Shown here: positions 6,549 to 14,981 of the stretch, one piece after another
Layout: each line of letters opens with the position of its first letter
Numbering within the stretch: position 1 is the stretch's first letter
NCBI RefSeq assembly: GCF_001015055.1
Contig: NZ_BBWZ01000007.1
Location: forward strand, 62,001 to 126,000
DNA length: 64,000 bases
Origin: Aneurinibacillus tyrosinisolvens
Lineage (GTDB): Bacteria > Bacillota > Bacilli > Aneurinibacillales > Aneurinibacillaceae
Reading direction: 5' to 3'
Position numbers and translations under genes: made by a program
Notes under the pieces: model-generated
Seen by the model: the letters and a program-made list of their open reading frames with translations, nothing else
Database searches by the model: none
Told to the model about the DNA's origin: nothing

Positions 6549-8612
6549 ATGAATATAGTCATCGTGGGCGCAGGCCGGGGAGGAACCGCTCTGCTAAAGC
6601 TGTTATACAGGATGGAGAGCACCCGGATCGTTGGTGTTGTGGATAAAGATGAGACGGCCCCGGGGATTTTATTGGCCCGGGAATGGGGAGTTCCGGTTTC
6701 TGTATCCCATAGCCCTTTCTTCGAACAGAAAATCCATATGGTACTGGAAGCGACAGGGAACCGTGAAGTATATGAACAGTTAAAGCGCGATAAACCGGAA
6801 GGATCGGTTATCATACCTGGTACCGTTTCCTCCGTGATTATGAAACTGATAGATGAAAGAGAACAATTGATCGATGTACTGCATAGGAAACAGCGTGAGA
6901 TTGATACCATTCTTAATTCAACGCACGATGCAATGGTGGCAGTGAACGGGCAAGGCGTTATTTCGCTTTACAATAAAGCGGCAGAACGGATTCTGGGGAT
7001 TTCCAGGGAGGAGGCCCTCGGCAAAGCGGCTGAGGACGTCATCCCTAACTCACGGCTGCATGCTGTGCTTGATTCGGGCGTTGCCGAACTTAACCAGGAA
7101 CAGAGGTTGACCGGCGGACAACGCATTGTAACCAACCGGGTTCCGATTTTTGACAAGAGCGAGAACGTAGTCGGTGCGGTGGCCGTTTTTCGTGACGTTA
7201 CCCAGGTAGCCGCGTTAACGGATGAAATTACCGATTTAAAAGACATTCAAAGCTTACTCCAGGCTATTATCCAGTCGTCGAACGATGCAATTTCAGTCGT
7301 AGATACGCAGGGGAATGGGCTGATGATTAACCCGGCCTACACCCGGCTGACCGGCCTTACAGAAAAAGACGTGATTGGAAAGCCGGCGGATGTGGACATT
7401 TCCGAAGGCGAAAGCATGCATCTGCAAGTGCTGCGGACGGGAAAACCGGTCCGCGGAGTTCCTTTGAAAGTCGGGCCGCGAAAAAGGGATATTATTGTGA
7501 ATGTAGCCCCCGTTGTTGTGGATGGGGTGCTTAAGGGGAGCGTCGGTGTCATTCATGACGTATCGGAAATCAAAAAGCTTACAGATGAGCTGGAGAACGT
7601 GAAAAGGCTCATCCGGACACTGGAAGCTAAGTATACGTTTGACAACATTATCGGGAAAAGCGAAGGCATGGTGCACGCGGTAGACCAGGGAAGAAAGGCA
7701 GCGCTTACGCCGGCGACCGTACTGCTCCGCGGAGAATCCGGCACCGGCAAGGAATTGTTTGCGCATGCGATTCACAATGAGAGCAGCCGAAAATACAATC
7801 AGTTCGTAAGGGTAAACTGTGCCGCCATACCGGATAACCTGCTGGAGAGTGAATTGTTCGGCTATGAAGAGGGAGCATTCACAGGCGCGCGAAGGGGCGG
7901 CAAGAAAGGCATGTTTGAAGAAGCGAGCGGCGGGACGATCTTCCTCGATGAAATTGGCGAACTGTCCATGAGTACCCAGGCGAAATTACTGAGGGTGTTG
8001 CAGGAAAAAGAAATCGTGCGGGTTGGCGGAAACAAGGCGATCCCGGTCGATGTCCGGGTTATCGCCGCTACACACGTCAATCTGGAGCGGGCCATTCAGA
8101 CCGGTGTTTTCCGCGAAGATTTGTATTACCGCATCAATGTACTCCCGATTGTCATTCCGCCTTTGCGTTACCGCACGCAGGATATTGAAGAAATCGTCTA
8201 CCACTTGATCCGAAAATACAATCAGGAATATGGCAGAGGGGTAACGGATATTGCTCCGGCAGTACTGGATACTCTTACAGCGTACGCCTGGCCAGGCAAC
8301 GTAAGGGAGCTGGAAAACGTAATCAGCCGCTCGCTTATTAATATGAGGTTTCAGGAGACGACCATTTTCCCGCGCCATTTGCCGGAACTGACAGCGGGCG
8401 ATGTGCCGGGTTCGACACGCGGCATGACGAAGGGCGACGCAGAACTTCCTTTAGAAAATGGCCGCACCTTGAACGAAATGCTGGAGGAAGTGGAAGCTCA
8501 AATAATTAAAAATGCTTTGTTGCACAATAAAAGCAACAAAACAGCAACCGCCAGACAACTCGGTCTCTCCATACGCAACCTATACTATAAACTCGAAAAA
8601 TACGGCTTGTGA
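6549..8612 (+). CDS. bkdR: Sigma-54-dependent transcriptional activator BkdR
   Basis: This 687-residue enhancer-binding protein should activate the branched-chain keto acid operon downstream. It has an N-terminal nucleotide-binding-like glycine motif (VGAGRGGTALLKLL), two PAS-type sensor regions (about 115-220 and 235-345), an AAA+ domain with Walker A GESGTGKE (~395), the sigma-54-contacting GAFTGAR (~440) and Walker B GGTIFLDEIGE, and a C-terminal Fis-type helix-turn-helix (TARQLGLSIRNLYYKL). ATG 6549 is chosen because GGGAGAGGG lies just upstream; GTG 6513 is in frame but has no ribosome site. Palindromic sites and a -24/-12 promoter follow the gene. The signal is probably a branched-chain amino acid or keto acid, as in B. 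subtilis. Confidence 0.92.
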   Translation: MNIVIVGAGRGGTALLKLLYRMESTRIVGVVDKDETAPGILLAREWGVPVSVSHSPFFEQKIHMVLEATGNREVYEQLKRDKPEGSVIIPGTVSSVIMKLIDEREQLIDVLHRKQREIDTILNSTHDAMVAVNGQGVISLYNKAAERILGISREEALGKAAEDVIPNSRLHAVLDSGVAELNQEQRLTGGQRIVTNRVPIFDKSENVVGAVAVFRDVTQVAALTDEITDLKDIQSLLQAIIQSSNDAISVVDTQGNGLMINPAYTRLTGLTEKDVIGKPADVDISEGESMHLQVLRTGKPVRGVPLKVGPRKRDIIVNVAPVVVDGVLKGSVGVIHDVSEIKKLTDELENVKRLIRTLEAKYTFDNIIGKSEGMVHAVDQGRKAALTPATVLLRGESGTGKELFAHAIHNESSRKYNQFVRVNCAAIPDNLLESELFGYEEGAFTGARRGGKKGMFEEASGGTIFLDEIGELSMSTQAKLLRVLQEKEIVRVGGNKAIPVDVRVIAATHVNLERAIQTGVFREDLYYRINVLPIVIPPLRYRTQDIEEIVYHLIRKYNQEYGRGVTDIAPAVLDTLTAYAWPGNVRELENVISRSLINMRFQETTIFPRHLPELTAGDVPGSTRGMTKGDAELPLENGRTLNEMLEEVEAQIIKNALLHNKSNKTATARQLGLSIRNLYYKLEKYGL

Positions 8613-8617
8613 GAATG

Positions 8618-8666
8618 TAATTGCATGCAAAAAGTTGCCTGGTGTGAAATTTTTTGCATGCAATTA
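8618..8666. promoter_or_regulatory. Paired palindromes, probable BkdR enhancer sites
   Basis: A perfect 16-bp inverted repeat (taattgcatgcaaaaa, 8618-8633, and its complement at 8651-8666) has the 10-bp palindrome ttgcatgcaa inside each arm. The palindrome centres are 33 bp apart, about three helical turns, so two dimers would sit on the same face of the DNA. The sites lie roughly 80-120 bp upstream of the -24 element, the normal place for a sigma-54 activator to bind. Confidence 0.75.
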
Positions 8667-8741
8667 TTTCGGATTATGGAAAAGAGTTCCTTTTTCTTCA
8701 AGGGAAATGCTGTATCTAAAGGAAGCGTTTTCAATGTTTTT

Positions 8742-8759
8742 TTGGCATGTTGTTTGCAT
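8742..8759 (+). promoter_or_regulatory. Sigma-54 (-24/-12) promoter of the bkd operon
   Basis: The sequence TTGGCATGTTGTTTGCAT has the invariant GG (8744-8745) and GC (8756-8757) separated by exactly 10 bp, matching the consensus TGGCAC-N5-TTGC. Transcription should begin near 8769. The adjacent bkdR gene and upstream palindromes support the call. Confidence 0.92.
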
Positions 8760-8834
8760 ATAAGGTAATATAGGAAAACATATGGTGCATTCGTGAAAAT
8801 CGGATAAACGAAAACCCAGGAGGAAAGCGAGCGA

Positions 8835-9938
8835 ATGAAAATCTTTGAATACCTTGAGAAATATGATTACGAACAGCTTGTATTTTGTCAGGATACAAAC
8901 TCAGGACTAAAGGCGATTATTGCCATTCACGATACAACACTCGGCCCGGCGCTTGGCGGTACGCGCATGTGGACATATGATACAGAAGAGGATGCGATTG
9001 TAGATGCCCTGCGTCTTGCCCGTGGAATGACATATAAGGCGGCGGGAGCGGGCCTGAATTTGGGCGGAGGAAAAACCGTCATTATCGGCGATCCGAGAAA
9101 GGACAAAAGCGAAGAACTATTCCGTGCTTTCGGCCGCTATATCCAGGGGTTGAATGGCCGTTACATTACAGCTGAAGATGTGGGCACGACTGTGGCTGAT
9201 ATGGATTTGATTCATATGGAGACAGACTATGTTACCGGCGTATCGCCTGCGTTTGGCAGCAGCGGAAACCCTTCTCCTGTTACTGCCTACGGTGTGTACC
9301 GCGGCATGAAGGCGGCCGCGAAGGAAGCGTTCGGAAGCGACCAGTTGAGCGGGAAAACCATCGTTGTCCAGGGTGTCGGCAACGTGGCGTACAACTTGTG
9401 CCGCCATCTGCATGAAGAAGGGGCGAACTTGATTGTAACCGACATTAACAAGGAAAATGTGCAGCGCGCGGCTAATGAGTTTGGTGCAAAGGCGGTTGAC
9501 CCTGCGGATATTTATAAGCAGCAGTGTGATATTTTCTCCCCGTGTGCCCTTGGTGCCATTATTAATGACGAGACGCTGCCGCAGCTTACGGCCAAAGTGA
9601 TTGCCGGCGCGGCAAATAACCAGTTGAAAGAAGAGCGCCATGGAGACTCCCTTCAGGAAATGGGAATTGTCTACGCTCCCGATTATATTATCAATGCCGG
9701 CGGCCTTATTAACGTAGCGGACGAACTCCAGGGCTACAACCTTGACCGGGCGATGAAGAAAGTGGAAACGATTTACGATAACATTCAGAAGGTTATCGAA
9801 ATCTCCAAGCGCGACAACATCCCGACATATAAAGCAGCCGACCGCATGTGTGAAGAGCGGATTGCAAGCGTACAGAAATCGCGCAGTACATTCCTGCAGA
9901 ACGGAAAGCATGAATTATCCCGCATTCATAACAAGTAA
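8835..9938 (+). CDS. bcd: Leucine dehydrogenase (branched-chain amino acid dehydrogenase)
   Basis: This 367-residue NAD-dependent enzyme oxidatively deaminates leucine, valine and isoleucine to the 2-keto acids used by the dehydrogenase complex encoded downstream. It is in the Glu/Leu/Phe/Val dehydrogenase family. The substrate-domain glycine loop with catalytic Lys is [10 protein letters not shown], preceded by [10 protein letters not shown]. The Rossmann motif is [12 protein letters not shown], followed by an acidic residue ending the second strand (VTDIN). AGGAGG lies 10 bases before ATG. First gene of the sigma-54 operon. Confidence 0.95.
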   Translation: MKIFEYLEKYDYEQLVFCQDTNSGLKAIIAIHDTTLGPALGGTRMWTYDTEEDAIVDALRLARGMTYKAAGAGLNLGGGKTVIIGDPRKDKSEELFRAFGRYIQGLNGRYITAEDVGTTVADMDLIHMETDYVTGVSPAFGSSGNPSPVTAYGVYRGMKAAAKEAFGSDQLSGKTIVVQGVGNVAYNLCRHLHEEGANLIVTDINKENVQRAANEFGAKAVDPADIYKQQCDIFSPCALGAIINDETLPQLTAKVIAGAANNQLKEERHGDSLQEMGIVYAPDYIINAGGLINVADELQGYNLDRAMKKVETIYDNIQKVIEISKRDNIPTYKAADRMCEERIASVQKSRSTFLQNGKHELSRIHNK

Positions 9939-9991
9939 TGTAAAATAGACGTAGAGTAGAAGTGCTCGAAGGAAAATACGGGGGTGGTACC

Positions 9992-11413
9992 ATGTCGAAT
10001 GAATATGATGTAGTGGTACTCGGCGGAGGCACCGGCGGCTATGTGGCCGCCATCCGTGCCTCGCAGCTGGGCATGAAAGTAGCGGTTGTCGAGAAGGGGA
10101 AGCTGGGCGGAACGTGCCTTCACCGCGGCTGTATTCCAAGCAAAGCGCTGCTTCGGAGCGCAGAAGTGTTCCACACGCTAAAGAACGGCGAACAATTTGG
10201 TGTCGTAACCGGTGAAGTCGGCATTAACTTTGCACGCATGCAGGAAAGAAAGCAGAGCATCGTAGACCAGCTTCACAAAGGGGTACAGCATCTGATGAAG
10301 CAGGGAAAAATCGATGTATATGAAGGTACCGGGCGCATTATGGGACCTTCCATTTTCTCCCCGCAGGCAGGTGCAGTCACGGTTGAATATGCCGGCGGCG
10401 AGTCGGAAATCCTCGTTCCAAAATTTGTGTTAATTGCGACAGGTTCCCGCCCGCGTACGCTTCCGGGGCTTACGATTGATAAGGAAAGAATCATTACGAG
10501 CGATGAAGCGCTTCAGCTGCAGGAGCTGCCGAAGTCCGTTCTTATCGTTGGCGGCGGTGTTATCGGCATCGAATGGGCTTCTCTTTTCAATGATCTTGGG
10601 GTAGAAGTCGAGGTTGTTGAGTTCGCCGATCGCATTCTTCCGCTCGAAGATGAAGAAATTAGCAAGGAAATGGCAAGACTTCTGAAGAAGCGGAAAATTA
10701 AAGTTCATACCGGCGCCAGGGTCCTCCCTGAAACGCTTGTACATACTGAAAACGGCGTCTCAATTAAAGCCGATCAAAACGGAAAAGACATGGAATTCAC
10801 CGCAGATAAAATCCTTGTTTCCGTCGGCAGACAGGCAAACATTGAAGACATCGGGATTAATAACGTAGACGCCCGGATCGAAAATGGCGTTATCCAGGTG
10901 AACAGCATGTTCCAAACAGGGGAATCGCACATTTATGCGATTGGAGATGTAATTGGCGGCCTGCAGCTGGCGCATGTAGCCTCGCACGAAGGAATTACAG
11001 CGATTGAGCATATGGCCGGCCTGGTCCCTGAACCAATTGACTATACAATGATCGCGAAGTGTACGTACAGCCGTCCTGAAGTCGCGAACGTTGGATTAAC
11101 TGAGACGGAAGCGAAAAACAAAGGACACAAAGTAAAGACCGGTAAATTTAATTTCCGTGCAATCGGAAAGGCGCTCGTTTATGGCGAGCATGATGGCTTT
11201 GTCAAGCTGGTGGTCGACGAAGAAACGAATGATTTGCTCGGCGTTCATATGATTGGTCCGCACGTTACGGACTTAATTGCGGAGGGAGCGCTTGCCCGTG
11301 TTCTCGATGCGACGCCGTGGGAAATTGCCCATACCGTTCACCCGCATCCCACCCTATCTGAAATCATGGGTGAAGCAGCGCTCGCGGTGGAGGGTAAAGC
11401 GATTCATTCGTAA
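9992..11413 (+). CDS. lpdV: Dihydrolipoyl dehydrogenase (E3) of the branched-chain keto acid complex
   Basis: This 473-residue flavoprotein reoxidises the lipoyl group of E2 with NAD. It has the FAD-binding VVLGGGTGGYVAAIRA, the redox-active disulfide loop GGTCLHRGCIPSKALL (CxxxxC), the NAD-binding VGGGVIGIEWAS, the second FAD contact YAIGDVIGG and the C-terminal interface HTVHPHPTLSE with the catalytic His-Glu pair. ATG 9992 is the start because GGGGGTGG is just upstream. In B. subtilis the ptb and buk genes accompany bcd and lpdV; here lpdV follows bcd directly. Confidence 0.95.
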   Translation: MSNEYDVVVLGGGTGGYVAAIRASQLGMKVAVVEKGKLGGTCLHRGCIPSKALLRSAEVFHTLKNGEQFGVVTGEVGINFARMQERKQSIVDQLHKGVQHLMKQGKIDVYEGTGRIMGPSIFSPQAGAVTVEYAGGESEILVPKFVLIATGSRPRTLPGLTIDKERIITSDEALQLQELPKSVLIVGGGVIGIEWASLFNDLGVEVEVVEFADRILPLEDEEISKEMARLLKKRKIKVHTGARVLPETLVHTENGVSIKADQNGKDMEFTADKILVSVGRQANIEDIGINNVDARIENGVIQVNSMFQTGESHIYAIGDVIGGLQLAHVASHEGITAIEHMAGLVPEPIDYTMIAKCTYSRPEVANVGLTETEAKNKGHKVKTGKFNFRAIGKALVYGEHDGFVKLVVDEETNDLLGVHMIGPHVTDLIAEGALARVLDATPWEIAHTVHPHPTLSEIMGEAALAVEGKAIHS

Positions 11414-11451
11414 GAAACACGATATAAACAATCAAAGGAGGCGGGTCCTTC

Positions 11452-12444
11452 ATGGCGGAAAATCGTCATCAATCCATTGGATTAACCGATGAACAGGTGC
11501 TTGATATGTACTATTATATGCTGGTCGCGCGCAAGGTAGATGAACGCATGTGGCTGCTAAACCGGGCGGGAAAAATCCCGTTTGTTATTTCCTGCCAGGG
11601 GCAGGAGGCGGCGCAGGTTGGCGCAGCGTTCGCTTTTGATAGGAAGAAAGATTATGCTTGTCCGTACTACCGTGACATGGGTGTTGTCATGGTGTTCGGC
11701 ATGTCAGCGCGCGATATGATGCTGTCCGCCTTCGCTAAAGCGGAGGATCCGAACAGCGGCGGGCGACAAATGCCCGGGCACTTCGGCAGCCGGAAATACA
11801 ACATCCTTACAGGATCAAGCCCGGTTACTACACAGGTGCCGCATGCGGTAGGCCTTGCGCTGGCCGGCAAAATGGAAGGCAAGGATCTGGCTGTTTACAC
11901 CTCTTTCGGAGAAGGCTCCAGCAACCAGGGGGACTTCCATGAAGGGGCTAACTTTGCCGGTGTACACAAACTCCCTGTTATTTTCTTCTGTGAGAACAAT
12001 AAATATGCAATTTCCGTCCCGCTTTCCAAGCAAATCGCTTGTGAAAGCGTGGCCGATCGGGCGAAGGGATACGGATTCCCGGGCGTATCGATCGACGGAA
12101 ATGATCCGATCGAGGTATATAAAGCGACGAAAGAAGCGGTAGAACGCGGGCGCCGGGGAGAGGGAGCAACATTAATTGAAGCGGTAACCTACCGCCTCGT
12201 CCCACACTCCAGTGACGACGATGACAGGGCATACCGTTCCCGTGAAGAAGTGGAGGAAGCGAAGCGAAACGACCCATTGATTCGTTTCCAGAAGTACCTT
12301 AGAGAAACGGGCGTAATGAGCGAGGAAAAGGAAAAAGAAATTCACGACCGGGTCGCATACGAGGTAGAGGAAGCGACCGAATACGCAGAGAACGCTCCGT
12401 ATCCGGCACCTGAATCTACATTGCGTCACGTGTACGCAGAATAG
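11452..12444 (+). CDS. bkdAA: Branched-chain 2-oxoacid dehydrogenase E1 alpha subunit
   Basis: This 330-residue protein is the alpha half of the thiamine-diphosphate decarboxylase that works on branched-chain 2-oxoacids. The ThDP-binding region spans GEGSSNQGDFHEG to FCENN, in the usual GDG-N(N) arrangement with Glu in place of Asp. The phosphorylation-loop-like TYRLVPHSSDDD supports the branched-chain subtype. The protein is read from ATG behind AAAGGAGG. The E1 beta gene follows 12 bp after the stop. Confidence 0.95.
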   Translation: MAENRHQSIGLTDEQVLDMYYYMLVARKVDERMWLLNRAGKIPFVISCQGQEAAQVGAAFAFDRKKDYACPYYRDMGVVMVFGMSARDMMLSAFAKAEDPNSGGRQMPGHFGSRKYNILTGSSPVTTQVPHAVGLALAGKMEGKDLAVYTSFGEGSSNQGDFHEGANFAGVHKLPVIFFCENNKYAISVPLSKQIACESVADRAKGYGFPGVSIDGNDPIEVYKATKEAVERGRRGEGATLIEAVTYRLVPHSSDDDDRAYRSREEVEEAKRNDPLIRFQKYLRETGVMSEEKEKEIHDRVAYEVEEATEYAENAPYPAPESTLRHVYAE

Positions 12445-12456
12445 GAGGCTGTACGT

Positions 12457-13440
12457 ATGGCGATGATTTCATATATTGATGCAGTAACCCAGGCGTTACG
12501 CGAAGAGATGCAGCGTGATAAACGTGTTTTTGTTCTAGGGGAAGACGTAGGCGTGCGCGGCGGGGTTTTCCGCGCAACGAACGGCTTGTATGAAGAGTTC
12601 GGCGAACAGCGTGTCATTGACGCACCGCTTGCGGAATCCGCCATCGCCGGGGTAGCGATTGGTGCTGCCGCCTACGGAATGCGGCCGGTAGCTGAAATGC
12701 AGTTTGCAGATTTTATTATGCCCGCAGTAAACCAGATTGTAAGTGAAGCAGCTAAGATGCGTTATCGCTCCAACAGCGACTGGCATTGCCCGCTTGTTAT
12801 CCGTGCGCCGTATGGTGGCGGAGTACATGGCGCGCTCTATCATTCCCAGAGTGTGGAAGCGATATTTACAAGCACACCAGGCTTAAAAGTAGTTGCCCCT
12901 TCCACACCGTATGATGTCAAAGGCATGCTGAAAGCGGCCATTCGCGATGAAGACCCGGTCCTGTTTTTCGAGCATAAGCGCTGCTACCGCCTGATTAAAG
13001 GAGAAGTGCCGGAAACGGACTACACCGTGCCGCTTGGCAAAGCCGATGTGAAAAGGGAAGGGACGGATATTACGGTTATTAGTTACGGGCTGACCCTTCA
13101 TTTCGCGCTGCAGGCGGCAGAAAAGCTGGAGGCGGAAGGAATTAGCGCACATATTCTCGATTTGCGCACTCTTTATCCGCTGGATAAAGAAAGCATCGTC
13201 GAAGCCGTCAAGAAAACCGGAAAAGTTCTTATCATCCATGAAGACAACAAGGAAGGCGGACTGGGCGGAGAAGTTGCCGCCATCATCGCTGAAGAATGCC
13301 TATTTGATTTGGATGCGCCGATTAAGCGCCTGGCAGGACCGGATGTACCGGCCATGCCGTACAGTCCTCCGATGGAGAAATTCTTTATGCTTAATCCGGA
13401 GAAAGTGATAAACGCAATGCGAGAACTGGCCGAGTTCTAA
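12457..13440 (+). CDS. bkdAB: Branched-chain 2-oxoacid dehydrogenase E1 beta subunit
   Basis: This 327-residue transketolase-like beta subunit pairs with BkdAA. Family landmarks are VLGEDVGVRGGVFRAT near the N-terminus, IDAPLAESAIAGVAIGAA, and the conserved MRYRSNSDWHCPLVIR region with APYGGG and the SQS(V)EA substrate-entry segment. The C-terminal domain contains DLRTLYPLD, typical of E1 beta subunits. AGGAGG precedes the ATG. Cytoplasmic, part of the bkd operon. Confidence 0.95.
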   Translation: MAMISYIDAVTQALREEMQRDKRVFVLGEDVGVRGGVFRATNGLYEEFGEQRVIDAPLAESAIAGVAIGAAAYGMRPVAEMQFADFIMPAVNQIVSEAAKMRYRSNSDWHCPLVIRAPYGGGVHGALYHSQSVEAIFTSTPGLKVVAPSTPYDVKGMLKAAIRDEDPVLFFEHKRCYRLIKGEVPETDYTVPLGKADVKREGTDITVISYGLTLHFALQAAEKLEAEGISAHILDLRTLYPLDKESIVEAVKKTGKVLIIHEDNKEGGLGGEVAAIIAEECLFDLDAPIKRLAGPDVPAMPYSPPMEKFFMLNPEKVINAMRELAEF

Positions 13441-13469
13441 GCACAGGAGAACCGAGGAGGGTTAAACGT

Positions 13470-14801
13470 ATGGCAACGGAAGTCGTAATGCCCCAGCTGG
13501 GGGAGTCCGTCACAGAAGGTACAATCGCCCGGTGGCTTGTAAAGCCTGGTAATAAGGTGAAAAAGTATGAACCGTTATGTGAAGTAACGACAGATAAAGT
13601 AAATGCCGAAGTCCCTTCCACTGTGGAAGGGACGGTAACCGAACTCGTCGCCGCCGAAGGAGATACGCTGGCGGTTGGCGATTTAATTTGCTACATCCAA
13701 ACGGAAGGGACGGGTGAAGAACCCGCTGCTGTTCAGCCAGCGGCCGCGCCGCCGGCAGATGTGAAAACCGCGCCACCCGCAGCAGCCCAGGGAACCGTTT
13801 CTTCAGCTGTGTTAAAGGCGGCCGGGAAACGTTATTCCCCTGCTGTTATGCGCCTTGCGCAGGAAAACAATATTGACTTGAATCTTGTAAACGGCACAGG
13901 AAAAGAAGGCCGGATTTCACGTAAAGATGTGCTTGCCTTTATTGAAAATGGCGGAGCTGCCCAGCAGGCGGCACAGCCTTCTGTCCAGCCGGCAGCGCAG
14001 TCTCCAGTAGAGGAGAAACAGCAGGTTTCTGTTCCTGAACAACAGGTGACCCAGCCGCCGTCGGTCCGTCCGGCTGTTTCTACCCCCGCATTGTCTGCCT
14101 ATCCGGGAGATGTAGAAATCCCGGTAAGCAACATTCGCAAAACCATTGCCAGCCGCATGGTGCAGAGCAAGCACGAAGCGCCACATGCGTGGACGATGGT
14201 GGAAGCGGATTTAACGAACCTTGTTAAGTTCCGCAATAAGGTTAAGGGCGAATTTAAAGCAAAAGAAGGATTTAACCTAACCTTCCTTCCGTTCTTTATT
14301 AAAGCGGTTGTTGAATCGATTAAAGAGTTCCCCATTATGAATTCCGTATGGGCCGGCGACAAAATTATTATGCGCAAAGATATTAACATATCAATCGCAG
14401 TAGCGACAGACGATGCGCTGTTCGTTCCTGTCATTAAGAACGCGGACCAGAGAAGCATTTACGGCATCGCCCATGCAGTGGATGAGCTTGCTGCAAAAAC
14501 ACGCCAGGGCAAGCTATCCATGGAAGATATGTCGGGAGGGACTTTTACGGTCAACAACACAGGTTCCTTCGGTTCTGTCCAGTCGATGCCGATTATTAAC
14601 CAGCCCCAGGCTGCCATTATTAGCATCGAATCGATCGTTAAACGCCCGGTTGTCATCGATGACATGATCGCAATACGGGATATGGTGAATCTGTGCCTCT
14701 CTCTTGATCATAGAGTGCTTGATGGACTCGTATGCGGCAAATTCCTCCAGAGCGTGAAGAAGAAAATGGAATCGTACGGTCCCGAAACGTCAATATACTA
14801 G
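13470..14801 (+). CDS. bkdB: Branched-chain 2-oxoacid dehydrogenase E2 (dihydrolipoyl acyltransferase)
   Basis: This 443-residue core subunit has one N-terminal lipoyl domain (1-78, lipoyl Lys in TTDKVNAEV), an Ala/Pro/Gln-rich linker, a peripheral-subunit-binding domain (about 115-150, PAVMRLAQENNIDL to GRISRKDVLAF), a second flexible linker, and a catalytic acyltransferase domain with the active-site motif DHRVLDG near the C-terminus. The reaction transfers branched acyl groups from lipoamide to CoA. Last gene of the operon before a strong terminator. Confidence 0.95.
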   Translation: MATEVVMPQLGESVTEGTIARWLVKPGNKVKKYEPLCEVTTDKVNAEVPSTVEGTVTELVAAEGDTLAVGDLICYIQTEGTGEEPAAVQPAAAPPADVKTAPPAAAQGTVSSAVLKAAGKRYSPAVMRLAQENNIDLNLVNGTGKEGRISRKDVLAFIENGGAAQQAAQPSVQPAAQSPVEEKQQVSVPEQQVTQPPSVRPAVSTPALSAYPGDVEIPVSNIRKTIASRMVQSKHEAPHAWTMVEADLTNLVKFRNKVKGEFKAKEGFNLTFLPFFIKAVVESIKEFPIMNSVWAGDKIIMRKDINISIAVATDDALFVPVIKNADQRSIYGIAHAVDELAAKTRQGKLSMEDMSGGTFTVNNTGSFGSVQSMPIINQPQAAIISIESIVKRPVVIDDMIAIRDMVNLCLSLDHRVLDGLVCGKFLQSVKKKMESYGPETSIY

Positions 14802-14816
14802 GAAGAAAACACAAGA

Positions 14817-14850
14817 AGGCGGTCCGAATGCGGTCCGCCTCCTCTTTTTT
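14817..14850 (+). terminator. Terminator of the bkd operon
   Basis: The segment aggcgg-tccg pairs with cgg-t-ccgcct around a 4-nt loop, with one internal mismatch, and is followed by cctctttttt. Confidence 0.88.
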
Positions 14851-14928
14851 CCACCCTTAAAAAATGTCGAATCAAGGAGGATTTTACAGGCCGGAGACGA
14901 ATATGTAGAAAGATTAAAATAATTATCC

Positions 14929-14937
14929 TGTTATAAT
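14929..14937 (+). promoter_or_regulatory. Extended -10 promoter of the methylmalonyl-CoA operon
   Basis: TGTTATAAT contains a perfect TATAAT (14932-14937) with the extended TG. No good -35 hexamer is visible, which is usual for extended -10 promoters. The start codon of mcmA is about 45 bp downstream. Confidence 0.6.
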
Positions 14938-14981
14938 ACGGATAGAGAGAAGAGACCACTGTACTATAAGGAGTGAAACCC

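Noticed and set aside
9117..9911. Long minus-strand open frame (264 codons) opposite leucine dehydrogenase
   Set aside because: It is fully antisense to a clear enzyme gene, has no ribosome site and no recognisable domain.
14851..14981. B12 riboswitch before the mutase gene
   Set aside because: The 130-bp gap is too short for the full aptamer and shows no B12-box sequence; a simple extended -10 promoter is visible.
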